Shown one piece after another: positions 8,187 to 16,124 of a stretch of 20,564 nt of DNA (positions within the stretch are counted from its first letter, which is position 1; every line of letters starts with the position of its first letter). The stretch comes from Candidatus Neomicrothrix sp. UBA2110 (GTDB taxonomy: Bacteria; Actinomycetota; Acidimicrobiia; Acidimicrobiales; Poriferisodalaceae): positions 1 through 20,564 of the forward strand of contig DCYM01000224.1 in assembly GCA_002331465.1 (NCBI GenBank), read 5' to 3'. A program made the translations under genes and the position numbers. A model generated the notes under the pieces. The model saw only the letters and a list, made by a program, of their open reading frames with translations. It searched no databases and was not told where the DNA came from.

Positions 8187-10397
8187 TTATAAGTCGAATT
8201 GTTCTTGAGTAGCAGATAACACCGATGCTTTAGTGAACGTCATCGGTAGCAGTTCGCATTCGAGCCATTTAGAGCGCTGATCCATGTCATGTCCAGACTC
8301 GCGCACGCCTGATACTCCATGAGGGACAATCCATCCTGAAGAGTCCCAATCAGCTAGATCGAAGACATAGCGAGCTACCGACGCGGCGGCCGCTCGTTCT
8401 CCAGTCTCAGGAATCACTGCTCCGCATCTAACAGTGTCTCCGTCGCCAGGGCAGCCGTCTAAAGGCGGGTGCAGATGTCTCGCTTCCTCTAAAGCCGAAG
8501 CGAGAGGATGAGGTGAGGCCATCCGGTGTAGTTGGCCCCACGTCCACTCAGAGGTGTTTTCCCCGAGGCGAAGCTCAAGTTCTTCCAAAGTCTCGTCAAG
8601 ACAAGCCGACAATGCCCCATCGAGATCATCATCTGTTTCGAGCCCTGGTATGCACTTCCAAGCATCGTTGAAGAGCAATGTCGTTGCCGCTTCGAAAAGC
8701 ATTCGACTTGCGGCTTCAGGTGAAGGCCAGCTCGGTGCCCCGAACTGAGCAGTAGATACTCCCAGTCTTTCTCCGACACTTTCGCACCATCGGCGGCGTA
8801 TCACTGCAAATAGCGAAGCCTCCACCGAATCTTCGGTCACCTGGAAGTCCCAATTCGATAAGGAGTCCACTAGCCATTTGCCTCGCGGATGGATAAACCG
8901 AGTTGCTCGCGATATTAAGAGTTCGACAATAGGAGGCGCCTTCAAGGAGCGTACGTCGCCGTGAATTCGTTTCATATCTTCCCCGGATGCGGTGGGAAGT
9001 TCGTCAAGGAGCTCGACGATCCGGTCGTAGCGGGCAGGACCGGCGAAATCGAGTGAAATGTACGGTTCAGTATCGCTAATGCGATTGTTCGCAGTCACCA
9101 GAAAGCCCCTCTCGGGGTTTCGTAATCCTGGCAGTTGCTCGAAAGGCACGGGTTCGATTCCGGACCAAGCATGTTCGGCATTGCCCGGGACTGGGGTCCA
9201 ACGGTTGCTCGTTGGTCGTTGAAGTACGCGTCCTCTGATCTTGAAGGAAATATTTCCATCACGGTCAGCGGTCAAAAGGTTGTTGACGGGAATCACCCAA
9301 GGTTGGACACTATTTTCGAGTGCTTCGCAGGTTGATGCAGCCAACATTGGTTGCAGAGCTTCGAAAGTTGTGTCTTGCCCGATTAGACCAGTCCATGCGA
9401 CTGAGAGCGCCATGCCGTCGGCCGGGTCACCTATTACGACAGGGCCGCGATCTGTGGAGCCACAAAATACCTCAACGTCTCCATGGCCTCGGACTCGAAC
9501 CAGTTCAGAATTCCATTCAATTCCTTCAAGGCTTTCAGTTTCAACGAAAACATCTGTGTCGTCCGCCATTCCATGGGTGATGCACCAGGCAACGTCGTCG
9601 TTGTGTCCGAAGTGAGGAAATGCTGGGACTCCAGGGAAAGCAAGCCCAATCACGTTGAATTCAGGGCATTCCATGTGAAATTGGTGATACACGTTGGGGA
9701 ATTCAATCCCCCGGTGGGGGTCACCAGCCAACAGCGGCTTCCCCGTGACGGTTCGCGAGCCATGAACGGCCCATGAATTGGACCCGCCATCGATATCAAC
9801 CAAGGCTTTCAGAAGCTCTGATTGGGAGTTGAGGAGGGGAGAAAGATCAGCGAGGAGATCTAGGTGCGGTCCGTTTCCGCGAGCAATCACCGATGCTTGA
9901 TTTGGGTCTCCTTTCATTGCAGCTACCACATCTGGCCCTGTTTTGGCCAAGAGGTAACCGCGCCACAATTTGCGATGCATGGTGCCCATGAAGATGTGAC
10001 GGAGCTTGTACACCGCTACGCAATGCCAGGGCTCCCAGGGCTCCGGCGGTGCTGGGTGATGCGCGTATTCGGCAGGAAGACCTTTGGAGTGTTCCTCCAA
10101 CCACCGGTTGACACCCTTTGCGTAGCACTCGGTCATATCGCGCGTTTGTGGGCTCAGTGCAGCCCAATCGGCTTGGGCTACTTGCGCCAGCCCCAGCCTT
10201 CGGAAGAATGCGTCCTCTTTTAGCGCTTTGGGGCCAACGATTTCAGCCCATCGGCCAAGGGCCTTAAGTCGGTCAGAATCCATTTGCCAGATCCGGTCGG
10301 AGGCCGCTATCCAACCCTGAGCTTCGAAAGCTGCAGTCGCGTCTGTGGATTCGACGTGCGCGATCCCCCAGTTATCCCGTCGCACGGTGCTGTTCAT
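8187..10397 (-). CDS. Penicillin-acylase-family Ntn hydrolase (amide or acyl-homoserine-lactone acylase type)
   Basis: 736 residues from the ATG at 10395-10397. This is the PF01804 family: a precursor that self-cleaves so that a Ser becomes the N-terminal nucleophile of the beta chain. Here the processing site is DIDGG|SNSWAV with Ser206, followed by SRTVTGKPLLAGDPH, as expected. The alpha part carries the RDNWGIAHV and QGWIAASDRIWQMD motifs. A later NNR-I segment (TANNRIS) includes the oxyanion Asn. Substrates in the family range from beta-lactam amides to N-acyl homoserine lactones and cyclic lipopeptides. Unlike most members, no signal peptide is visible, suggesting cytoplasmic action. Its ATG overlaps the esterase stop as ATGA, indicating translational coupling. 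Ten more codons are open upstream but lie inside the esterase gene and look non-native. Confidence 0.92.
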   Translation of the reverse strand: MNSTVRRDNWGIAHVESTDATAAFEAQGWIAASDRIWQMDSDRLKALGRWAEIVGPKALKEDAFFRRLGLAQVAQADWAALSPQTRDMTECYAKGVNRWLEEHSKGLPAEYAHHPAPPEPWEPWHCVAVYKLRHIFMGTMHRKLWRGYLLAKTGPDVVAAMKGDPNQASVIARGNGPHLDLLADLSPLLNSQSELLKALVDIDGGSNSWAVHGSRTVTGKPLLAGDPHRGIEFPNVYHQFHMECPEFNVIGLAFPGVPAFPHFGHNDDVAWCITHGMADDTDVFVETESLEGIEWNSELVRVRGHGDVEVFCGSTDRGPVVIGDPADGMALSVAWTGLIGQDTTFEALQPMLAASTCEALENSVQPWVIPVNNLLTADRDGNISFKIRGRVLQRPTSNRWTPVPGNAEHAWSGIEPVPFEQLPGLRNPERGFLVTANNRISDTEPYISLDFAGPARYDRIVELLDELPTASGEDMKRIHGDVRSLKAPPIVELLISRATRFIHPRGKWLVDSLSNWDFQVTEDSVEASLFAVIRRRWCESVGERLGVSTAQFGAPSWPSPEAASRMLFEAATTLLFNDAWKCIPGLETDDDLDGALSACLDETLEELELRLGENTSEWTWGQLHRMASPHPLASALEEARHLHPPLDGCPGDGDTVRCGAVIPETGERAAAASVARYVFDLADWDSSGWIVPHGVSGVRESGHDMDQRSKWLECELLPMTFTKASVLSATQEQFDL

Positions 10398-11338
10398 TCG
10401 AAGGCCTTTGTCAATGCCGCGGCGCACTCTGCGATCAGAGTTTTTGCGCCTTCACAGACATTGAACAGTTGAAATAAGACGTGCGGTTCACCTTCGAACA
10501 TTGAGTGGCTAACAGGAACTTTTGCTGACCTAAGAAGTTGGGCATACGCATTTCCTTCGTCGCGGAGCGGGTCAGCTGAACAAGTTGCCAGATAGGCAGG
10601 AGCCACACCCCTGTGATTAGAGGCCTGGGCGGGAGAGAACCTCCAGTCGCTGAGTATCTCTTCACTTGGTTCAGGACCTAGATAGTGGGACCAGAACCAG
10701 TCAATTACTTCTATTGTCAGAAGGGGACCATCTTTGTTTTCGTCAAAGGAATCGTGGTGCTGCGAGGCGTCAGTTGCTGGGTAGACGAGCATTTGTAGCT
10801 TGAGGTCAATGTCAGCATCGCGTGCCATTAACGCCATTACTGCGGCAAGGTTGCCGCCTGCTGAGTCACCTCCCACTGCTACGCGTTTAGTGTCGATGCC
10901 AATCTGGGCGCCATGCTGGCTAACCCATTGGACCGCCGCCCATGCGTCTTCGACCGCTGCTGGGAAACGGTCTTCTGGAGCCCGTCTGTAATCGACGGCG
11001 AGAACAAGACATCCTGCTTTCTCGCAAAGGAGTCGGCATTCTTTGTCGTGAGTTTCTAGGTCACCTATGACAAATCCGCCGCCGTGGAAAAATACCAGGG
11101 CAGGGTGAGGTCCACCCGTTGTTGGCCGGTATACGCGGATTGGTATATCTCCGGCTGGTCCTGGGATGTGCGAATCCTCTACCCCTCCGCCTAGTTCGGG
11201 ACCGGGGCCCAGAATGTGAGCCAGCGCCTGGTAACCGTCGCGTGCGTATTCGGGTGACTGTTCAGATCTAGGAGGTGCGTCGGCATTAGCGGATTCGAGC
11301 ATGTCGATGAATGCCTGAGTGTCAGGGTTAAGAGTCAT
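10394..11338 (-). CDS. Alpha/beta hydrolase, hormone-sensitive-lipase family esterase
   Basis: 314 residues, the standard length of bacterial HSL (family IV) esterases. Visible are the oxyanion motif HGGGFV (85-90), the nucleophile motif GGDSAGG with Ser159, the acid in CSADPLRDEG and the His in FEGEPHVLF. The N-terminal cap helices precede them. It should hydrolyse short- to medium-chain esters in the cytosol; no signal peptide is seen. The ATG at 11336-11338 has only a weak ribosome site. It is 39 bases after the epimerase stop and overlaps the penicillin-acylase-like gene by ATGA, so both hydrolases are likely produced together and may attack ester and amide bonds of the same compound; that link is inference. 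Confidence 0.92.
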   Translation of the reverse strand: MTLNPDTQAFIDMLESANADAPPRSEQSPEYARDGYQALAHILGPGPELGGGVEDSHIPGPAGDIPIRVYRPTTGGPHPALVFFHGGGFVIGDLETHDKECRLLCEKAGCLVLAVDYRRAPEDRFPAAVEDAWAAVQWVSQHGAQIGIDTKRVAVGGDSAGGNLAAVMALMARDADIDLKLQMLVYPATDASQHHDSFDENKDGPLLTIEVIDWFWSHYLGPEPSEEILSDWRFSPAQASNHRGVAPAYLATCSADPLRDEGNAYAQLLRSAKVPVSHSMFEGEPHVLFQLFNVCEGAKTLIAECAAALTKAFE

Positions 11339-11377
11339 GGTTCGAGCACTTTCTAATATTTGGTGCCAAGCGAAAGC

Positions 11378-12250
11378 TTACGTATTCAAGATCCGCCTCA
11401 ACGCTCCATCAAGTTCGTCATCTGTGAATTTGAATTGATTCGCTATCAGGACTGACGGCTGCAAGCGTGTCGAGTCCAGTAAGAGCCTGGTGCCCATTTC
11501 GCCGAGGGCGGTCTTAATCGCTATTCCTGGAGCCGGCATCATTGAGGGTCGATGAAGCACTTTTCCGAGTGTTCGAGCGAACATTCGTTGCCGTTGAGGT
11601 TGAGGTGACGCTATGTTCACGGGTCCAGAGATCTCAGTGTCGAGGACGTGCAGTAGCGCGCGAATCGTGTCGTGGAGCGAGATCCAACTCCACCACTGTT
11701 GGCCACTAGCCAATGGGCCGCCGATACCAAGTCGAGTGACAGTACGGAGGCGCCCGAGCGCCCCTCCTTCATCGGCGAGAACTACGGAAAATCTTGTCAA
11801 CGCGAGCCGCGTGTTTACTTTTTCGACGGGCGTTGCAGCGGTCTCCCACTGTTGGCAAAGATCAGCGAGGAAACCTGACCCCTTACTCGAGGATTCGTCT
11901 AGAACTTCATCGCCACGATCTCCGTAATAACCCGATGCCGAAGCCTGGATGAGTACCGAAGGCGGGTTGCTCGACTCGCCGATAGCAGCGGCAACCAATT
12001 TGGTCGTTTCCAGCCGACTGTCTACTAGCAGTCGTTTTTTGGCCTGGGTCCACCGGCCACCAATAGTTTCTCCAGCCAAGTTGACTACTGCGTCAACATT
12101 CTCCATGAATTCTGGAGTCATTTGATGCCACCCAATTGACCCCGATGCGTGGGAGCGAGAAACTCCGATCACCTCATGGCCGCGAACTCCTAACTCGCTA
12201 CTGAGCGCAGATCCAATGAGGCCACTAGCGCCAGTTACAAGAACTTTCAT
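11378..12250 (-). CDS. TIGR01777-type NAD(P)-binding epimerase (YfcH/SDR39U1-like)
   Basis: 290 residues of an atypical extended short-chain dehydrogenase. The N-terminal Rossmann motif is GASGLIG (7-13). Family-specific blocks are AVVNLAGETIGGRWT, then SASGYYGDRGDEVLDE with the YYG of the active region, WWSWISLHD, GPVNIASP, and a DUF1731-like C-terminus ending FKFTDDELDGALRRIL. Family members are widespread, and a few are tied to cell division or heme traits, but the reaction is not established. The ATG at 12248-12250 has GAGAAG a few bases upstream. It sits 40 bases after the crotonase and 39 before the esterase, consistent with one operon. Confidence 0.9.
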   Translation of the reverse strand: MKVLVTGASGLIGSALSSELGVRGHEVIGVSRSHASGSIGWHQMTPEFMENVDAVVNLAGETIGGRWTQAKKRLLVDSRLETTKLVAAAIGESSNPPSVLIQASASGYYGDRGDEVLDESSSKGSGFLADLCQQWETAATPVEKVNTRLALTRFSVVLADEGGALGRLRTVTRLGIGGPLASGQQWWSWISLHDTIRALLHVLDTEISGPVNIASPQPQRQRMFARTLGKVLHRPSMMPAPGIAIKTALGEMGTRLLLDSTRLQPSVLIANQFKFTDDELDGALRRILNT

Positions 12251-12290
12251 TTTCTTCTCGTAATTCTGTGGGGATGCTGTATTCGGTTAC

Positions 12291-13073
12291 TTAGTGGCCG
12301 GTGAAATTGCCGCTGCGTCGCTCCCCCACTGACGCGATTCCCTCTTTTGCGTCGGCGCTAGCAGATAGTTCAGCCTGAATTCGGGCTTCGCGTTGTGTGA
12401 TTTCTCGCACTCGGTCACCGAGACCAAGTCGCAATGTCGACTTTATTGCCCTAAGAGCAAGCGGAGCGTTCGCTGCTATATCCGATGCGACTTCTAACGC
12501 ACGTTCTCTCACTTGTGAAGATGGAACGCATTCATCAGCTAGTCCGATTTGGACCGCTTCTTCGCCTTTGTATCTTCTGGCGCTATAGAGCACTTGCGCT
12601 GCTCTCGATGGACCAAGGAGTTCGGGGAGTGTGACGCTCATACCGAAACCTTGATGAATACCAAGGGCCGCGAAGTTCGCCGAGAATCGTGCATCAGGGC
12701 ATGTGATTCGTATGTCAGGCACCATCGCCAGACCTAATCCTCCCCCGACCGCCGGGCCTTGTATCGCTCCTACGATTGGCAACGTCACGTCAAATAGACG
12801 TCCTGAGCCCTGATAAAGAGCGAGGGTCGCATCACCACCGACCACCTCTTTATCTCCACCGCCGACTCCATCACCCGCGAAGTCTGCGCCGGCACAAAAT
12901 GATCTACCTTCCGCAGCTAAGACGGCGCAACGGATAGACATGTCCTTTTCCATCTCGCCAAGAGCATCGGCTATGTCATGAATTTGTCGGAAGTTCAGGA
13001 AGTTGTGCGGAGGACGGTCCATGATGACCATCCCCACGTTGCCGTGAATTTCGACATGAAGACCGTCTGCCAT
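12291..13073 (-). CDS. Enoyl-CoA hydratase/isomerase (crotonase) family protein
   Basis: 260 residues with the crotonase core: CAGADF (60-65) and GPAVGGGLGLAM (106-117) form the oxyanion hole, followed by a C-terminal helical trimerisation part. Compared with rat enoyl-CoA hydratase, the positions of both catalytic glutamates appear to be Gly114 and Phe134, so simple hydration is doubtful. A Gly-rich insertion (about 67-81) follows the first oxyanion segment. I start at the ATG 13071-13073 because AAGGAG lies six bases upstream; a TTG directly before it adds one codon but leaves poor spacing. It is the first gene of the minus-strand operon ending with the AhpD-like selenoprotein, so the operon promoter should lie in the 273-base gap upstream. 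Confidence 0.88.
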   Translation of the reverse strand: MADGLHVEIHGNVGMVIMDRPPHNFLNFRQIHDIADALGEMEKDMSIRCAVLAAEGRSFCAGADFAGDGVGGGDKEVVGGDATLALYQGSGRLFDVTLPIVGAIQGPAVGGGLGLAMVPDIRITCPDARFSANFAALGIHQGFGMSVTLPELLGPSRAAQVLYSARRYKGEEAVQIGLADECVPSSQVRERALEVASDIAANAPLALRAIKSTLRLGLGDRVREITQREARIQAELSASADAKEGIASVGERRSGNFTGH

Positions 13074-13180
13074 CAAATACTCCTTAACTCGTCACCGTTT
13101 CGTTCGCTGCTACACCCCAACGCAATGGATCACCCTAATCGAATGGCTGCGGTGAAACTCTTCTGACCAGAGCTTGCCGC

Positions 13181-13195
13181 GACCTCACAGAGGTC
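13181..13195. repeat. Perfect inverted repeat in the gap upstream of the crotonase operon
   Basis: GACCTC and GAGGTC flank the three-base loop ACA, about 110 bases upstream of the crotonase ATG. It could be an operator for the minus-strand operon. I see no convincing promoter boxes and no other signal in the gap 13074-13346 except the hairpin at its far end. Confidence 0.25.
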
Positions 13196-13320
13196 TTTAC
13201 CCCGCACACGGAATTAGGTCGAAAGCATTTAACTTGAACGTGCAACCTGGCTCATTGTCAGCAACATCGGCCTACATTCGTCTAATCGCAGAAACTAAAA
13301 AGCAAGCATCGTAGCTCTGC

Positions 13321-13346
13321 AGGCACCACGTTCGGATGAAGTGCCT
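13321..13346 (-). terminator. Possible transcription end hairpin after the DUF1932 gene
   Basis: AGGCAC and GTGCCT pair over 6 bp around a 14-base loop, starting immediately after the TAG stop of the minus-strand dehydrogenase. A run of five T on the minus strand occurs about 20 bases further on, too far for a classic intrinsic terminator. Confidence 0.25.
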
Positions 13347-14183
13347 CTACTGAGCAGGAGGGGCATCGAGCAGGTCGCGAGTCACCTCTTCGAGGGTTGG
13401 CGGTCGATCGGTCTCGTTTTTTAAGTGAGCGAGACGATCGAAGGTTTCACCTGCATGTTTGAACAACCCGGTACCCAACCCAGCGGCTTCCACTGCATCC
13501 GAAATTTCACGCATTTCGTCTCCAAAACGCCAACTCTTAGGCCCCATCTGTTGCGCAACAGTCGTCGATTTGGTTTCCATGCCCATCCCTCGACGTTCCC
13601 ATTCTTGAAATAACTCGCTTTCGACACCTTGGGAGCGCGCGTAGGCACATACCAATAGCAACAGTGCCCCAGATCCTTTCGTCCAGGCAGCGAAACCGAC
13701 TTTAAAGGCAGATGCTTTACCGATCTCAGGTCCCAAATCGATCGTTTCTATTGTCGAACCAGCGAACAACGATGCGACTTCCGTGGTTCTCGGACCACTC
13801 AATCCGAGTCGCGTAGTTCCTCTTTCCCAAGCTGGTGGGCCGACTATTCCCCCGTCGACGAACTGGGGAAACAACGCCGCCATTTGAGTCGCGCTTTGCG
13901 GTGCAACAGCGTTCATGTCTACGTAAACGCCGTCGAAACCCTGATCGGCCACATCAGCCGCTACGGAGACCGCCACCCCAGGGGGTGTAACCGAAATAAC
14001 CACGTCTGCGCGATTTAAGGCCGTTCGGAATTCTGATTCTTCGAGGCCAGCGTCTGCAGCTCGTTGCTTAGTTGTTTGGCTCCGCTCTTTGGACACCCAC
14101 AACACGGTGTGACCGTTTTGGGTGAGGGCTGACCCAATGGATGCACCCATTGCGCCCGGATGCAGAAGCGTCACAGTTGTCAT
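13347..14183 (-). CDS. NAD(P)-dependent 6-phosphogluconate-dehydrogenase-like oxidoreductase with DUF1932
   Basis: 278 residues. The N-terminal Rossmann fold opens TLLHPGAMGASIGSAL, the phosphate-binding loop of the beta-hydroxyacid dehydrogenase superfamily, followed by ADVVISVTPPG and the VDMNAV segment. The C-terminal half, beginning near the KASAFKVGFAAWTKG segment, fits DUF1932 (PF09130), in which this Lys-containing helix takes the place of the usual catalytic helix. The protein should oxidise or reduce a 3-hydroxy-acid-like compound in the cytosol; the substrate is unknown. The ATG is at 14181-14183, with GAAGAA as a weak ribosome site. It diverges from the DUF169 gene with 69 bases between starts, so the two may share regulation. 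Confidence 0.88.
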   Translation of the reverse strand: MTTVTLLHPGAMGASIGSALTQNGHTVLWVSKERSQTTKQRAADAGLEESEFRTALNRADVVISVTPPGVAVSVAADVADQGFDGVYVDMNAVAPQSATQMAALFPQFVDGGIVGPPAWERGTTRLGLSGPRTTEVASLFAGSTIETIDLGPEIGKASAFKVGFAAWTKGSGALLLLVCAYARSQGVESELFQEWERRGMGMETKSTTVAQQMGPKSWRFGDEMREISDAVEAAGLGTGLFKHAGETFDRLAHLKNETDRPPTLEEVTRDLLDAPPAQ

Positions 14184-14252
14184 TTCTTCATTCTGTCGCG
14201 CTTCGGTTGATTAGTTGCGCGCGGTAGCGTGGCCTGAGCACGAGGGGGACCA

Positions 14253-15050
14253 ATGAGTGAAACCGAAGACCAGCCTGTACATCTGCGAACCGAACAGATT
14301 GATTGGGATGATCTATTAGGCCGACTGCAGGCACTCCTTCGCATACGCACTACTCCCATTGGCATGAAGCTTTTCGCAACAGTTGAGGAAATGGAATCGA
14401 TTTCGCGAATTCGACGACCGGATGCAATTCATACGACTGACCAAATCGTAGGAATGGCCTCGCGACTCAATTGGACTGTTGGTATTACCCGGGCAGATTT
14501 AGTTGGTGATCAGTGTGGCGCAGTAATCGGCCTCCATCCACAGGATGAAGACTGGTTATCGGGTGAGCGGATGCAGGGAGTCTGGTTCGAAACCCTCGAT
14601 GACAGCTCAGCGCACCAGGAAGCGATGGACTGCGTCCCTTTCGGAACATACGCGGCTATGGCCGTTTCGCCTTTATCAGCGAAGCGCCTTGACCCTCCCG
14701 ATATTTGTCTTGTGTATGCCACCCCTGCGCAAATGATTATTTTGATCAACGGCCTCCAATGGCGGGCCTATAAGAAACTTGATTGGGGGTGCGTAGGAGA
14801 ATCTGCCTGTGCCGATAGCTGGGGCCGAGCTCTCAGCACCGGAGAGCCAAGTTTGTCGATTCCATGCTTCGCCGAACGGCGGTACGGAGGGGTCATGGAA
14901 GATGAACTCCTGATGGCGCTTACCCCCAATGATTTGCTTGTGGCGGTCGAGGGAATGGAATTTCTGAGCCACAACGGTCTTCGTTACCCGATTCCTAACT
15001 ACGGTATTCAAAGCGATGCTCGTGCTGGCCTTGGGGTTAGCTACGACTAA
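14253..15050 (+). CDS. DUF169 family protein
   Basis: 265 residues. The opening L-L-G-R-L-Q-A-L-L-R-I-R-T-T-P-I-G-M-K-L fits the DUF169 (PF02596) start, where the segment after the Pro is conserved. Later markers are a C-G-A-V-I-G-L segment, PFGTYAAMAVSPL, DICLVYATPAQM, and the Cys-containing DWGCVGESACAD segment, followed by SIPCFAERRYGG. The conserved Cys residues suggest a bound cofactor or metal, but no function is established for the family. The ATG at 14253 has the strong site GAGGGGG six bases upstream. It is followed 27 bases later by a VOC-family gene and probably forms a two-gene operon with it. Confidence 0.85.
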   Translation: MSETEDQPVHLRTEQIDWDDLLGRLQALLRIRTTPIGMKLFATVEEMESISRIRRPDAIHTTDQIVGMASRLNWTVGITRADLVGDQCGAVIGLHPQDEDWLSGERMQGVWFETLDDSSAHQEAMDCVPFGTYAAMAVSPLSAKRLDPPDICLVYATPAQMIILINGLQWRAYKKLDWGCVGESACADSWGRALSTGEPSLSIPCFAERRYGGVMEDELLMALTPNDLLVAVEGMEFLSHNGLRYPIPNYGIQSDARAGLGVSYD

Positions 15051-15077
15051 CAGTGTCGCTGACGTATGGGAGAAATA

Positions 15078-15482
15078 ATGAGTGACGGCTTCACAAAGGG
15101 CGGCTTCGATCTTGGCATTGTGACCATGAACGGTGACGAGATGTTGGGTTTCTATCGGGATGTAGTTGGACTTGAATTTGAGGCAACCATAAATATGGAA
15201 GCTTTAGGCGTCGCTGCGATGCATCGCGTGTGGGCCAACGAAAGTTTGCTGAAGATCGTGGTTCCGACCAAGGACGTTCCTGCCGGGCCCAAAGGGGGAA
15301 TGATGGGTGCCTCGGGAATGCGCTATTTCACGCTGTCCGTTCCTAATGTGCAGACGGCGCTTGATGCATGCGCTGATGCCGGCGCTCCAATCATTTGGGA
15401 CCGTAGAGAGGTACGACCTGGCGTGGTCGTGGGGATGGTCGAAGATCCTGACGGCAACTGGGTTGAGTTCATAGGTAAATAG
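15078..15482 (+). CDS. VOC (glyoxalase/bleomycin resistance/dioxygenase) superfamily protein
   Basis: 134 residues, one vicinal-oxygen-chelate domain made of two beta-alpha-beta-beta-beta modules: FDLGIVTMNGDEMLGFYRDV opens the first, MRYFTLSVPNVQTALDAC the second, and the end VVGMVEDPDGNWVEFIG carries the usual metal-ligand Glu. Members coordinate a divalent metal and catalyse isomerisation, epimerisation or dioxygenation. The length matches methylmalonyl-CoA epimerase or glyoxalase-like single domains, but the residues do not decide between them. I use the ATG at 15078 because GGGAGA precedes it with good spacing; an in-frame ATG at 15066 overlaps that ribosome site. It converges with the kinase gene, ending 24 bases before its stop. 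Confidence 0.88.
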   Translation: MSDGFTKGGFDLGIVTMNGDEMLGFYRDVVGLEFEATINMEALGVAAMHRVWANESLLKIVVPTKDVPAGPKGGMMGASGMRYFTLSVPNVQTALDACADAGAPIIWDRREVRPGVVVGMVEDPDGNWVEFIGK

Positions 15483-15506
15483 TAATTTCAGACCCTTCAA
15501 CGGCAG

Positions 15507-16124
15507 CTAGAGGTTCTCAAGGACGACTTGAGTTGCGTGTTCTACGTCGAATGGGTGAGTAAAACACAGGTCCGCGAACTCCGAACTAGGCAAAACAAGG
15601 GTTTCGTGCATTGGCTCTACTGAAGCACCGAACTGTCTAATTACCCCGTCGCGGTCACGCCCTCTGTCCCTGACATCTTTCTCAAGTCGCCGAGCGAGAC
15701 GCACTTCGCGAGGTGCATCCACAAAGACTTTGAGATCTAGTCGTTCTCGACATTCAGCAAGTGCTAACAGCAATAGGCCGTCAACGATCACGAGTGCTGA
15801 GGCCTCCACACGATGTAGGCCGCCGGGTCGAGTGTGGGTGGCGAAATCGTAGTCAGGCACGTCCACTGCGCGTCCCGCGGCTAACTCATCCATGTGGGTC
15901 AGCAAGAGTTGAATGTCTAGGGCGTCGGGATGGTCGTAGTTAACCTTTGCTCGCTCTTCGACTGAAATGGCCGAGAGGTCATGGTAATAGTCATCAAATT
16001 CGAGCAGTGTGGCATCGGGCCGTTCGACTAAAAGAGCCCGCGCCAATGTTGTCTTGCCGGCACATGATCCACCACAAAGACCAACTAACACCTCAGCGAG
16101 GCGTTTCGTTCCAAGGCCCTTCAT
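15507..16124 (-). CDS. Uridine kinase-like P-loop nucleoside/phosphoribulokinase-family kinase
   Basis: 205 residues from the ATG at 16122-16124. The Walker A loop is GGSCAGKTT (18-26), followed by LLEFDDYYHDL (the acceptor-binding Asp-Asp-x-Tyr of uridine kinases), NYDHPDALD, and VIVDGLLLL, the second nucleotide-binding strand. LARRLEKDVRDRGRD matches the lid helix. It would phosphorylate uridine/cytidine or a related small hydroxyl substrate with ATP. The start is uncertain: this ATG overlaps the end of the acyl-CoA dehydrogenase by 32 bases, while a GTG at 16089-16091, just after that gene's TGA, would give 195 codons with the P-loop still intact. Neither has a clear ribosome site. A longer open frame upstream lies wholly inside the dehydrogenase gene and is not believed. 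Confidence 0.88.
   Translation of the reverse strand: MKGLGTKRLAEVLVGLCGGSCAGKTTLARALLVERPDATLLEFDDYYHDLSAISVEERAKVNYDHPDALDIQLLLTHMDELAAGRAVDVPDYDFATHTRPGGLHRVEASALVIVDGLLLLALAECRERLDLKVFVDAPREVRLARRLEKDVRDRGRDRDGVIRQFGASVEPMHETLVLPSSEFADLCFTHPFDVEHATQVVLENL

Noticed and set aside
14184..14252. Promoter boxes between the DUF1932 and DUF169 genes
   Set aside because: The 69-base divergent gap must contain promoters, but I could not find a -35/-10 pair with acceptable spacing.
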